This document shows, one piece after another, positions 1 to 7,817 of a stretch of 37,187 nucleotides of DNA (its first letter is position 1; each line of letters begins with the position of its first letter). The stretch is from CAXBES01 sp963974915 (GTDB lineage Bacteria; Bacteroidota; Bacteroidia; Flavobacteriales; Flavobacteriaceae): positions 1 to 37,187 of the forward strand of contig CAXBES010000020.1 in NCBI GenBank assembly GCA_963974915.1, read 5' to 3'. The notes under the pieces are model-generated. The model was not told the DNA's origin, made no database searches, and saw only the letters and a list, made by a program, of their open reading frames with translations. The position numbers and the translations under genes are program-made.

Positions 1-96
1 AATCCATTACCCTCGAGTGATTACTGGTTTAGGGTGGAATATACAGAACAAGAAGCCCAACAAATATTTAATGGACATTTTACCCTAAAACGATAG
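1..96 (+). CDS. C-terminal end of a T9SS type B sorting (CHU_C-like) protein, partial
   Basis: Only the last 31 codons are in the window, read in frame 1 and ending with TAG at 94-96. The visible tail contains the segments SSDYWFRVEY and NGHFTLKR. This is the typical end of the gliding-motility-associated C-terminal domain (type B sorting signal), which directs large surface proteins through the type IX secretion system. The rest of the protein, and so its function, lies upstream of the window. A PorP/SprF gene starts 10 bases downstream on the same strand, the usual partner arrangement for such proteins, so the two are probably co-transcribed. Confidence 0.85.
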   Translation, partial: NPLPSSDYWFRVEYTEQEAQQIFNGHFTLKR

Positions 97-106
97 CTTA
101 AATACT

Positions 107-1108
107 ATGAATATTAAGAATATTTTCCTCAGCCTACTTTTGTTAGCATGTCAATTTGCATTTTCTCAAGACGGAATACCTGTCTATGCAGATTACTTCG
201 CAGATAACTTATACATATTGCATCCTTCGATGGCTGGAGCAGCAACGCATAATCAAGTTCGGTTAACAAATAGAAAGCAATGGTTCGATCAAGATGAGGC
301 TCCTAATTTAGCTACGCTAAGTTTTAATGCGAGACTTGGCGATAAATCGGGAATAGGTGTAATTGCATTTACAGATCGTAACGGGTATCACTCTGAAACA
401 GGAGGCTATATAACATATGCCCACCATCTAATGTTTTCAAGAAGTGAGGCCGACTTAAATCAGTTGTCATTTGGATTAAGCGCAGGAATTGTTCAGAATA
501 AATTGGATGAAACGCAGTTTGACTTAACCGATTTTGATCCAATTATAGCAGGAATCATTCAGAGTAGTTCTTATTTTAATATAGATGTGGGTATGTCTTA
601 TAACTTTCTGAATTTTTCATCACATTTCACGGTGAAGAACTTAATCTTTCAGAATAGAGGATTAAACGACCCACAGTACGAATCGAATAATCAACGTCGT
701 TATTTAATAGGTGCTGCCTACGCGATAGGTCAATACGGAGCAACGTATAGCTACGAACCTTCCATATTGTTTCAGTATGCTGAAAGAACAGGAGAACAAT
801 CAATAGATGTCAATTTTAAGGCATATCGGGAAATGGATTTCGGTAAATTATGGGCAGGATTATCATACCGTAGAAGTTTTGATGGTGCCGAATATTTAGA
901 TGGAACTCAGATTTCGAACCAAAAACTTCAGTATATATCACCCGTAGTGGGAGTGAACTTTAAGCAGTTTATGTTCGCATATACTTATTCTCATCAAACA
1001 GGAAGTGTTAAATTTAATAGTGGTGGATATCATCAAATTACTTTGGGTTACGATTTCTTAGGTGGAAGACCGGAGCCTTACGATTGTAATTGTCCTGCTA
1101 TAAACTAA
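107..1108 (+). CDS. PorP/SprF family type IX secretion system membrane protein
   Basis: This 333-residue protein is a predicted outer-membrane beta-barrel. The signal peptide spans roughly residues 1-20 and ends at FAFSQ. The family hallmark follows directly: Y-x-N-x-x-I/L-H-P-S-M-A-G near residues 32-44, then R-x-Q-W at 55-58 and GIGV-x-x-x-x-DRNG near 76-87. The rest shows alternating hydrophobic strands and ends in a short CNCP tail. In flavobacteria, PorP/SprF proteins sit beside genes for type B-sorted proteins and are thought to help hold them at the surface or export them. Here the upstream gene is exactly such a protein, with a 10-base gap, so an operon is likely. Which substrate it serves is inferred from position only. 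Confidence 0.92.
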   Translation: MNIKNIFLSLLLLACQFAFSQDGIPVYADYFADNLYILHPSMAGAATHNQVRLTNRKQWFDQDEAPNLATLSFNARLGDKSGIGVIAFTDRNGYHSETGGYITYAHHLMFSRSEADLNQLSFGLSAGIVQNKLDETQFDLTDFDPIIAGIIQSSSYFNIDVGMSYNFLNFSSHFTVKNLIFQNRGLNDPQYESNNQRRYLIGAAYAIGQYGATYSYEPSILFQYAERTGEQSIDVNFKAYREMDFGKLWAGLSYRRSFDGAEYLDGTQISNQKLQYISPVVGVNFKQFMFAYTYSHQTGSVKFNSGGYHQITLGYDFLGGRPEPYDCNCPAIN

Positions 1109-1140
1109 AAAAAAGCCCTTTTTTTAAAAGGGCTTTTTTT
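1107..1140. terminator. Bidirectional rho-independent terminator between porP/sprF and the VWA gene
   Basis: A perfect 12-bp stem (AAAAGCCCTTTT at 1111-1122 and its complement at 1126-1137) with a 3-base loop is flanked by A- and T-runs. It can therefore terminate both the plus-strand PorP/SprF transcript and the minus-strand VWA transcript. Confidence 0.9.
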
Positions 1141-1187
1141 AATTCCAGGTATAATTCTTTTTTTTAGTTCCAGGTATAATTCTTTTT
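1138..1187. repeat. 25-bp tandem direct repeat covering the 3' end of the VWA gene
   Basis: Two adjacent copies (1138-1162 and 1163-1187) share 24 of 25 bases, with the core TTCCAGGTATAATTC. The second copy encodes the C-terminal residues KNYTWN and the stop of the minus-strand VWA gene. The first lies just past the stop, out of frame, next to the terminator. Replication slippage is the simplest explanation. Confidence 0.85.
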
Positions 1188-2315
1188 TTCTGCTTGCTTT
1201 TTAATTGCCTTTACCATTACACTCTCTAGTCCGTTTGAGGCTTCAGCTTTATTATTGGCTATAAACTGCCTTCTTTTGTTGTTTAGTTCCTTTATTTCAT
1301 CTTGAATTCGTTCTCTCTCTGCTCTTTGAGCAGCCACATAGGCTTTTATTTCTGCTTTCGATTTTCCTTTTAGCTCTTCCGGAAGGTCATCTGCCTTTAA
1401 CTCATCGTAACTAAAATCTTTCTCTTGTTCGGCATCGACCAGATCCCATGAACTGTTTTTATACAAATGTGACCCTTTAGAAACTGTTCTGCTAACTGCG
1501 TTTGCTTTGCTGTATTCGGCTGCATTTCCATCCTGTTCTGCCTGAACAGCGATTTTTCTCTTTCCAAGGTTACCATAGGGAATGTAAGTATTATTTAGTT
1601 TAATATTTAACTGTAGAATGATATCATCATAAGGTGATGCTACGTGAACCGTTTCTTGATTGTGATTTATTGCCATATAATCTCCATATGCTAATTGAGC
1701 ACCATCTTTCCACTTTGAGGCAATACCGTGTTTATAGTCTCCACAAAAGATAGTATTTACAACGACACCTTTTTCTTTGGCACTCGCTGCAGCATCTCTA
1801 TAATCTATATCTCCTTGAGTAAAGGGCTCATTTCCGGCAATAAATATCATTTTAAGATCATCTGCATCATTTCCCCAATCCAATTTGTCTAAGGAGTAAT
1901 GGATCACAGTACCACAATACTCGCTCCCACCATTAGTGGTTAATGAGAAAAGCTCCTTTGAAACCTCGTCAAGATCTTCGGTGAAAGGCAGAATCTTTCG
2001 CACATATCCGTCACGTTTTTCCAGTCCGTCGTTACCATATTCATACAGCGCAATTTGAAGATCCGGGCGTTGATTTCGGCATTTGGCATAAGACAATTCA
2101 TTGACTATTTCCCACAATTGTGCTTTGGCCTGATCAATTAGACCATCCATACTATTGCTGGTATCAAGTAACAAAGCGACTTTTATATAATGTTGTTTGA
2201 CAGGTTTTTCCGAAGAAATATTTGCACTTAAACCTATTTCTTTAGAAGGGTCTGCCTTGCACGCATAGGTTGTAATTAGAAAAGCAGCCAACACGAGATT
2301 TTGTAAAATTTTCAT
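1164..2315 (-). CDS. VWA-domain lipoprotein
   Basis: This 383-residue protein starts with a lipoprotein signal peptide whose lipobox ends at C19 (TTYAC), so it is probably anchored in the envelope. A von Willebrand factor A domain covers about residues 43-240. Its metal-binding MIDAS motif DTSNS has D51, S53 and S55, and TTNGGSEYCG further on fits the threonine element. The C-terminal third, from about residue 300, is rich in E, K and R and probably forms a coiled coil (AEIKAYVAAQRAERERIQDE). VWA domains bind protein partners through a metal ion; the partner is not evident here. The gene stands alone, convergent to the PorP/SprF gene and divergent from the histidine kinase. The product type is clear but its function is unknown. 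Confidence 0.85.
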   Translation of the reverse strand: MKILQNLVLAAFLITTYACKADPSKEIGLSANISSEKPVKQHYIKVALLLDTSNSMDGLIDQAKAQLWEIVNELSYAKCRNQRPDLQIALYEYGNDGLEKRDGYVRKILPFTEDLDEVSKELFSLTTNGGSEYCGTVIHYSLDKLDWGNDADDLKMIFIAGNEPFTQGDIDYRDAAASAKEKGVVVNTIFCGDYKHGIASKWKDGAQLAYGDYMAINHNQETVHVASPYDDIILQLNIKLNNTYIPYGNLGKRKIAVQAEQDGNAAEYSKANAVSRTVSKGSHLYKNSSWDLVDAEQEKDFSYDELKADDLPEELKGKSKAEIKAYVAAQRAERERIQDEIKELNNKRRQFIANNKAEASNGLESVMVKAIKKQAEKKNYTWN

Positions 2316-2469
2316 AATGTGTTTTTTATTTTGATGTAAACCTATGGCTAACTTTTTTCTTGTAAAAACTACAATGAGGCAACAAGTTAGATTGATGAGT
2401 TAACAATGTATCTAGTTGAGTAAAAAGGTGTTTTTTAATAGTATGAAAACGATTTTACGAATTCTGTAG

Positions 2470-2501
2470 TTTGAGTAGTTGGGTTAAAGTGCGTATGTTT
2501 A
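2470..2501 (+). promoter_or_regulatory. Candidate Bacteroidota promoter for the TPR histidine kinase
   Basis: TTTG at 2470-2473 is followed after 20 bases by TATGTTTA at 2494-2501, one base off the TAnnTTTG -7 consensus. The start codon at 2517 would leave a very short leader. Confidence 0.45.
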
Positions 2502-2516
2502 CTTTTTATATTTACG

Positions 2517-4700
2517 ATGAAAGCATTTTTGTATATCATTCTTTTTGTTCTCTCTACCGGTCTGTATGCGCAAGTGAGGAAAACTGCTGCCCCTTCCTTT
2601 TCCTTAAAGGGTGTAGTAGTGGAGTTAGAAACTAACCAGCCTGTTGCCAAAGTAAATGTTGAAATTAATGGAGGCGATTATACTACTACCAATAATGCCG
2701 GCGAATTTACTATTCCGGCACGTGTGGGTGACGAGTTAATTATTAGAAGTGATGCCTTTAAAACAGTCTATTATACTATAAAAGACAAACAACGAATTAC
2801 CTTAAAGGTTGAAAGTGCAGATGAGGGTATTCCTCCTGTGTCAACAGTACCTGCCAAATCTCAGGATGTCTTTATGACCTACATAGATTCTGCGAAGACA
2901 TATCTTAAGCGAGATGCAAAAAGAAGTATAGAATATGTTACGAAAGCGTTAGAGGCTGTACCTGGGAGAAGAGCGAATAACAAACAGAACAGCCTTGCTT
3001 TTGAGACTCTGGGCGATATTAATTTATTTTGGGATTTACAGGATCTGGCGATCGATAACTATAAAAGAAGTCTTTTAGCCGTATCAAATATTGATGTTAG
3101 GATAAAGCTCGCTCAGGCTTTTATGAAAAACAAGAATTATCAGGAGAGTATTTCTACATATAACAAACTTTTAAACGATAGACTATCCAATTATCAAATG
3201 GTGCAGGTTTATGAAGGTTTAGGTGATACATATAAGGCCATTAATGATCCTGCGAAGAGCGTACGCAATTATCAAAATGGTCTCGATATCGCCACTGCTC
3301 ATAAAATTACACCGAAAATTACCGATCTAAACTCAAAAATAGGTGAAGCTTATGCCCAAAGTGGCGCCGTATCTGAAGCTGAGTCCTGGTTTGGAAATTC
3401 ACTTATATTATCTAAAACACAGAGCAAGAAAAGAGCTGTAGAAGAAAAAAATAAAGTGGCCGATTTCTACAATCAGAATCAGGATTACGATAAAGAAATC
3501 AGATTGCGGGAGGAAACCCTTAATGAAATACAATCGCTGGACGACGAAAGTATTGAAGAAGATATTAGCAGTCCGTTAACTCCGCAAAGACAGAATTATA
3601 AGATCGCAAATGCTTTTGTTGGACAAGAAAAATATGAGGAAGCGATACCGTATTTAATTAAGAGTATTGAAGAAGCCGATAATAAGGAAGATCTGGTCGT
3701 GCAGAAGGATGCGACCAGGAAGTTGTCGGAGTTATACAGGGATATTGGAGAGTACGATAAGGCTGCCGAGAGTTATGAGCGTTATGCTTTCGTTGTAGAT
3801 GAGCTCTATGTAAAGAAGGAACAGGAATTATCACAGGTGGCAAGATTTAGTAAGGAGATCACATTAAAGCAAAATAGAATAGCCAGTCTGGAAAATGACA
3901 GAAAGTTAAATGAGAGTAGATATAAGTTGGCGTTTGAAAACCAGGCATTGATAGAGAAAAATAATCAGGTGCAGAAATGGATCATTGGGTCACTTATTCT
4001 AATAGCACTCTTATTGCTATACACCGCCTACACACAATATAAGAGCGTAAAGCAACAGAAGTACGCCAACAATCAACTGGCCTTAAAATCGTTGCGAACT
4101 CAGATGAACCCTCATTTTATTTTTAACGCACTAAATTCGGTGAATAGTTTTATTGCAAGTAACGATGAACGGGCTGCCAATAAATATCTCACAGAGTTTT
4201 CTCAATTAATGCGTTCTGTACTGGAAAATAGTGAAGAAGACTTTATTCCTTTAGAAAAGGAAATTGAATTATTAGAGTTGTACGTAAAATTAGAGCATTT
4301 CAGATTTAAGAATAAATTTGATTATACCATAGAAATTTCAGATGAGCTAAATGTGCATGAATTCGTGATTCCTCCAATGCTGCTACAGCCATACGTTGAG
4401 AATGCGGTTTGGCATGGACTTCGGTATAAGGAAGAGAGGGGACTGTTAGAGATCAAATTTGAGCAGATCGATTCAGAAACAGTAAAAATAACTATTTCTG
4501 ATAACGGAATTGGTAGAAAGAAATCGAAAGCTTTTAAGACCGAAAATCAAAAGAAACAGAAATCTAAGGGAATGGGGAATATTCAAAAACGAATCTCTAT
4601 TTTGAACGAAATGTATAAGGATAAGGTCGATGTAATGGTGAGCGATGCATTCGAAAATGAAGAGGGAACCCGAGTTGAATTAATTTTAAAGAAGGATTGA
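2517..4700 (+). CDS. TPR-repeat sensor histidine kinase (LytS/YehU type) with carboxypeptidase-regulatory-like N-terminus
   Basis: The protein has 727 residues. A signal peptide (1-19, ending YAQ) is followed by a carboxypeptidase-regulatory-like beta domain at about 28-100 (LKGVVVELETNQPVAKVNV). TPR repeats occupy about 115-440, a coiled coil about 440-485, and a single membrane helix about 488-506. The cytoplasmic kinase part has the His_kinase family H-box QMNPHFIFNALNS with the phosphorylated histidine at H533, followed by an ATP-binding domain with VENAVWHGLRY and SDNGIGRKKSK. The sensor part lies outside the cytoplasm, in the periplasm. The stop codon overlaps the start of the LytTR regulator by one base, so they form a cognate two-component system. 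The signal sensed cannot be read from sequence; TPRs suggest a protein or peptide ligand. Confidence 0.92.
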   Translation: MKAFLYIILFVLSTGLYAQVRKTAAPSFSLKGVVVELETNQPVAKVNVEINGGDYTTTNNAGEFTIPARVGDELIIRSDAFKTVYYTIKDKQRITLKVESADEGIPPVSTVPAKSQDVFMTYIDSAKTYLKRDAKRSIEYVTKALEAVPGRRANNKQNSLAFETLGDINLFWDLQDLAIDNYKRSLLAVSNIDVRIKLAQAFMKNKNYQESISTYNKLLNDRLSNYQMVQVYEGLGDTYKAINDPAKSVRNYQNGLDIATAHKITPKITDLNSKIGEAYAQSGAVSEAESWFGNSLILSKTQSKKRAVEEKNKVADFYNQNQDYDKEIRLREETLNEIQSLDDESIEEDISSPLTPQRQNYKIANAFVGQEKYEEAIPYLIKSIEEADNKEDLVVQKDATRKLSELYRDIGEYDKAAESYERYAFVVDELYVKKEQELSQVARFSKEITLKQNRIASLENDRKLNESRYKLAFENQALIEKNNQVQKWIIGSLILIALLLLYTAYTQYKSVKQQKYANNQLALKSLRTQMNPHFIFNALNSVNSFIASNDERAANKYLTEFSQLMRSVLENSEEDFIPLEKEIELLELYVKLEHFRFKNKFDYTIEISDELNVHEFVIPPMLLQPYVENAVWHGLRYKEERGLLEIKFEQIDSETVKITISDNGIGRKKSKAFKTENQKKQKSKGMGNIQKRISILNEMYKDKVDVMVSDAFENEEGTRVELILKKD

Positions 4701-5431
4701 TGAACTTAAAAGCAATAATTGTAGAAGACGAGGAGAACAGCAGGGATATTTTACGGAATTATCTCACCAAATACTGTCCGAAGATTGAATTGGTAGGGGA
4801 GGCAGATGGCGTTGACGCCGGATTGGAACTTATACGAAATAACAAACTCGATCTGGTATTTCTGGACGTGGAAATGCCCTACGGAAATGCATTCGATCTA
4901 TTGGATAAAGTGGGTGATCGTCAATTTGAAACCGTTTTCGTTACAGCCTATAACCATTATGCGATCGATGCTTTAAACGCACATGCGTCCTATTATTTAC
5001 TGAAGCCAATTTCGATAGATAAATTAATTGAAGCTGTAGATTATGTATTTGAAATTAAAGAGAATGAAAATAGACTTCAAAATACTGTGTTAAAACCTAA
5101 ACTGTCTCAGGTAGAAGGTAAAATTACCATTCCATTACAAAATGGTTTCGAAGTACTCGAGATCGCAGATATTCTTTATTGTCAGGCAGATGATAATTAC
5201 ACCAATATCTTTCTGAAAGATCGCAAGAAGTTAGTAAGTAAGACCCTTAAATATTTTGAAGAAATCTTAACAGACAACGGATTTGCACGTGTTCATAAAT
5301 CGTATTTGGTGAATGTAAATGCCGTTACCGAATACAAAAAAGGTAAGGGTGGAAGTGTGGTGCTCACAAGCGGTAAGGAAATTATGGTTAGTCCGTCGCG
5401 TAAAAAAGAGCTTCTGGCTTACTTTAGTTAA
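4700..5431 (+). CDS. LytTR-family response regulator
   Basis: This is a 243-residue response regulator. The receiver domain at residues 1-120 has acidic pocket residues E9/D10, phospho-acceptor D56 in LVFLDVEMP, T82 and K102 (LLKP). A LytTR DNA-binding domain follows at about 140-240 (ILYCQADDNYTNIFL, FARVHKSYLVNV). ATG at 4700 is preferred over the TTG three bases upstream because it begins the family-typical MNLKAIIVEDE. The TGA stop of the kinase and this ATG share one base (TGATG), which implies translational coupling. LytTR regulators bind direct repeats upstream of envelope-related genes; the targets here are unknown. Its 3' end overlaps murI on the other strand by four bases. Confidence 0.93.
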   Translation: MNLKAIIVEDEENSRDILRNYLTKYCPKIELVGEADGVDAGLELIRNNKLDLVFLDVEMPYGNAFDLLDKVGDRQFETVFVTAYNHYAIDALNAHASYYLLKPISIDKLIEAVDYVFEIKENENRLQNTVLKPKLSQVEGKITIPLQNGFEVLEIADILYCQADDNYTNIFLKDRKKLVSKTLKYFEEILTDNGFARVHKSYLVNVNAVTEYKKGKGGSVVLTSGKEIMVSPSRKKELLAYFS

Positions 5432-6219
5432 AAGTCTTTTTTTGAAATTTTAATCTCTTCGGAAAAATCTTTTAGTAACATTGCTAATGGTGCTACTTCC
5501 TTGTTCGTGTAAAACTGAAGCGCTGGCTTACTTGAGTCTTTCCGAAGCAATTGTAGGTCTTCTAACAGTTTTTTCGTTTGTCTGGCCACAGCCTGCCCCG
5601 AATCTATGATCGTTACGTTGTTAGGCAAGAGTTCCTCTAGCTGCGGAATTAGGTAGGGATAGTGGCTACAGCCCAATACGAGATAATCTATATTAGCCTT
5701 CACCATGGGAGCAGTATATTTTTTTAGCAGGGTTTGTAAAGCTTTACTCTCAAGTTCGCCTGTTTCAATTAAAGGCACCAGGCCTTCCCCTACAATTTCT
5801 AGTACTTTGATATTTTTTGTAAATTCTTCTGATGTTTTGTGAAATAAAGCACTGCTTAGCGTTCCCTTTGTTGCTAAAATTCCAATGCTTTTAGAAGTTG
5901 TGTTCAGGGCTGCGGGCTTAATCGCAGGCTCAATTCCAATAATGGGAATTGAGTACTTATTGCGAAGCACATCAATGGCATTGGTTGTTGCGGTGTTACA
6001 AGCCACTACAATGATCTTAGCACCCATTTCAAGCAAGGTTTCGGTATTTTTTATGCTAAGTGCTGTTATTTCTTCGGAAGTCTTATTACCGTAGGGAGCG
6101 TATTTACTATCGGCTAAGTAAATAGTGTGTTCTAGGGGTAGTAATTGATGTATTTCCTTCCAAATGGAAGTGCCACCTACTCCCGAATCGAAAATGCCTA
6201 TGGGGTCGTTACTGTTCAT
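5428..6219 (-). CDS. murI: Glutamate racemase
   Basis: MurI interconverts L- and D-glutamate in the cytoplasm and supplies D-Glu for peptidoglycan. The 263-residue length is typical. The motifs are complete: GIFDSGVGG with D11 and S12, the first catalytic cysteine C74 in VVACNTATTN, and the second C184 in LGCSHYPYL followed by H186. The gene lies downstream of the ompH-bamA-uppS block on the same strand, but a terminator (6255-6286) separates them and a promoter-like sequence lies just ahead of it, so it is probably transcribed on its own. It converges on the LytTR regulator with a four-base overlap. Identity is secure. Confidence 0.96.
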   Translation of the reverse strand: MNSNDPIGIFDSGVGGTSIWKEIHQLLPLEHTIYLADSKYAPYGNKTSEEITALSIKNTETLLEMGAKIIVVACNTATTNAIDVLRNKYSIPIIGIEPAIKPAALNTTSKSIGILATKGTLSSALFHKTSEEFTKNIKVLEIVGEGLVPLIETGELESKALQTLLKKYTAPMVKANIDYLVLGCSHYPYLIPQLEELLPNNVTIIDSGQAVARQTKKLLEDLQLLRKDSSKPALQFYTNKEVAPLAMLLKDFSEEIKISKKDF

Positions 6220-6224
6220 TGTAG

Positions 6225-6256
6225 TAAAAGTACGAATCTACGGTTTATAAAAACAA
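6225..6256 (-). promoter_or_regulatory. Candidate murI promoter
   Basis: On the minus strand TTG (6256-6254) is followed after 21 bases by TACTTTTA (6232-6225), one base off TAnnTTTG, just upstream of the murI ATG at 6219. The -33 element abuts the terminator of the upstream operon. Confidence 0.4.
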
Positions 6257-6286
6257 AAACTGCGCTCCATTTGAAGCGCAGTTTTT
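6255..6286 (-). terminator. Rho-independent terminator of the bamA-ompH operon
   Basis: A perfect 12-bp stem (AAAAACTGCGCT at 6255-6266 paired with 6275-6286) with an 8-base loop lies 23 bases past the ompH stop. On the minus strand the second arm ends in a T-run. Confidence 0.88.
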
Positions 6287-6308
6287 AATTTTTAACAAAG
6301 GATTCTAA

Positions 6309-6818
6309 TTAGATTCCCAATTCTTTTTTAACATCCGGTAAAAGATCTTTACCGTCTGCCAGGATAACTCCATTTCCTGTAGCCGAGTCTAAAACGTACT
6401 GGATCCCTTGAGCTCTGGCAACTTTTTGAATAGCTGCACGTGCTTTTTCTAAGATAGGTTGAAACACATCCACTTCTTTTTTCTGAAGATCCTGAAGTGC
6501 TTGTTGTCTGTATGCGGTAATGTTTCTTTCCATTCCTTGTACTTCTTCAACACGCTTTGCGTTTTCTTCTTGTGTTTTCGACCCTTCTTCACTTCCGTAT
6601 TGTTGCACTTTCGCTTCAAATTCTTTCGCCATCGCTTTAATTTCGGTGTCGTAAGTTTTTTGAAGTTTCTCTAATTGGTTTTGAGCTGCCTTCATTTCGG
6701 GCATGGCTTCAACTAGAGCTTGCGTATCTATATGCGCAATTTTAGACTGAGCATTTACAAAACTAGTAGCTCCTACCATCAGCACAATCGCTACGAATAA
6801 TGATTTAAATCTTTTCAT
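6309..6818 (-). CDS. OmpH/Skp-family periplasmic chaperone
   Basis: This 169-residue protein has a signal peptide (about 1-23, ending VNAQ) and the OmpH family opening KIAHIDTQALVEAMPEM. A long amphipathic coiled coil follows (LEKLQKTYDTEIKAMAKEFE and on), and the C-terminus is the family-typical IQYVLDSATGNGVILAD. Skp/OmpH proteins form trimers that hold unfolded outer-membrane proteins in the periplasm and deliver them to BamA. It is the last gene of the block that includes bamA and a second OmpH homologue 47 bases upstream, which supports this role. A terminator follows. The trimeric state is family knowledge, not visible here. Confidence 0.93.
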   Translation of the reverse strand: MKRFKSLFVAIVLMVGATSFVNAQSKIAHIDTQALVEAMPEMKAAQNQLEKLQKTYDTEIKAMAKEFEAKVQQYGSEEGSKTQEENAKRVEEVQGMERNITAYRQQALQDLQKKEVDVFQPILEKARAAIQKVARAQGIQYVLDSATGNGVILADGKDLLPDVKKELGI

Positions 6819-6865
6819 TGTAAGTGTATTTAATTAAGTGTTATAGTTTAAATTAATATTTTAGT

Positions 6866-7780
6866 TTATAGTCCGCCGTTTCCGTCACCTTCTCCGTTTC
6901 CATCGCCTTCTCCGTTTCCATCGCCTTCGCCTTCGCCGTCATCATCTTCAGGAAGTGTACCATCACCTTCAGGTGGGATCCCTCTTCTTTTGTTTCTTTC
7001 GGCCAGGATCGAGTCTTTTCTTTGTTGACGTTCTTCTAAAAGACGTTGTCTTCTCGCTTCAAATTCGGCTTTTTTAGCGGCACGTACCGAATCTCTCACA
7101 CGAGTACGTTCTGCCATTATTTGTTCACGCTCACTTTTTTTATCTTCAATTGCCTGTTCGCGTTCTGTGAGAGCTTCGTCTTGTTCTTCACTTAGCTCAT
7201 CTCTTTTCTCGATGGCTCTTTCTTCACGCTTGCTGGTTGCCTGTTGTCTTTTTGCTGCCCGATTAATACTTCGTAACACTAAGTCACTAATATCGTTTCT
7301 CTCTGCGGCAAAGAGCATAACCACGTCTGCAGATTTATCGAAGATGAAGTCGTATTTTTTATTCTCAGCAATTTCCTGAACGATATTAAAAACCTGATCT
7401 TGTATAGGTTGTACTAACTGTCTACGCTGAATCATAAGGTCACCGTTTGGACCAAATCGATCTTGCTGGTATTGAAGCATTTCGTCATCCTTCAGCTTTA
7501 TTTCTTCTTCTCGTTCTTCCACAAGCTCTTTTGTAAGTAACACTCTCTCGTTACTTAAGTTAAGCTTCATTTGATCGATCTCATTTTGTCTTTTTTCAAT
7601 ATCCTGTTTCCATCGTTGTACTTTACCTTCCAATTGAGTGGAAGCTTCTTTGTACTCAGGAACGTTTTCAAGTATATATTCCATATCGATATAACCGATA
7701 CGAACTCCTCTTTGCGCTTTTGCAACTAACGTAAAGCAAAAAACAGCAACTGCGAAAAAAAGTAACTTTTTAGTTTTCAT
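6866..7780 (-). CDS. OmpH/Skp-family protein with extended charged C-terminus and Gly-Glu-Asp-Asn repeats
   Basis: At 304 residues this is almost twice the usual Skp length. A signal peptide (about 1-22, ending AKAQ) precedes the OmpH core RIGYIDMEYILENVPEYKEA and its coiled coil; the core ends near residue 175 with YDFIFDKSADVVMLFA. The extra C-terminal part is a long E/R/K-rich coiled coil (about 180-270), then an acidic low-complexity tail with three GEGDGN-like hexads, built by an 18-bp tandem repeat in the DNA. It lies 37 bases downstream of bamA and upstream of the shorter OmpH paralogue, so it probably acts in outer-membrane protein delivery. The role of the long tail is unknown. Confidence 0.9.
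   Translation of the reverse strand: MKTKKLLFFAVAVFCFTLVAKAQRGVRIGYIDMEYILENVPEYKEASTQLEGKVQRWKQDIEKRQNEIDQMKLNLSNERVLLTKELVEEREEEIKLKDDEMLQYQQDRFGPNGDLMIQRRQLVQPIQDQVFNIVQEIAENKKYDFIFDKSADVVMLFAAERNDISDLVLRSINRAAKRQQATSKREERAIEKRDELSEEQDEALTEREQAIEDKKSEREQIMAERTRVRDSVRAAKKAEFEARRQRLLEERQQRKDSILAERNKRRGIPPEGDGTLPEDDDGEGEGDGNGEGDGNGEGDGNGGL
6877..6930. repeat. Three 18-bp in-frame tandem repeats in the OmpH-like gene
   Basis: The 18-base unit, based on CGTTTCCATCGCCTTCTC, occurs at 6877-6894 (degenerate), 6895-6912 and 6913-6930. It encodes the glycine/acidic hexads at the protein's C-terminus. A unit length divisible by three means copy-number change would keep the frame. Confidence 0.85.
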
Positions 7781-7817
7781 AATAATTGGTTGTGTTTAAG
7801 AAAATATCGTGCCAAAA

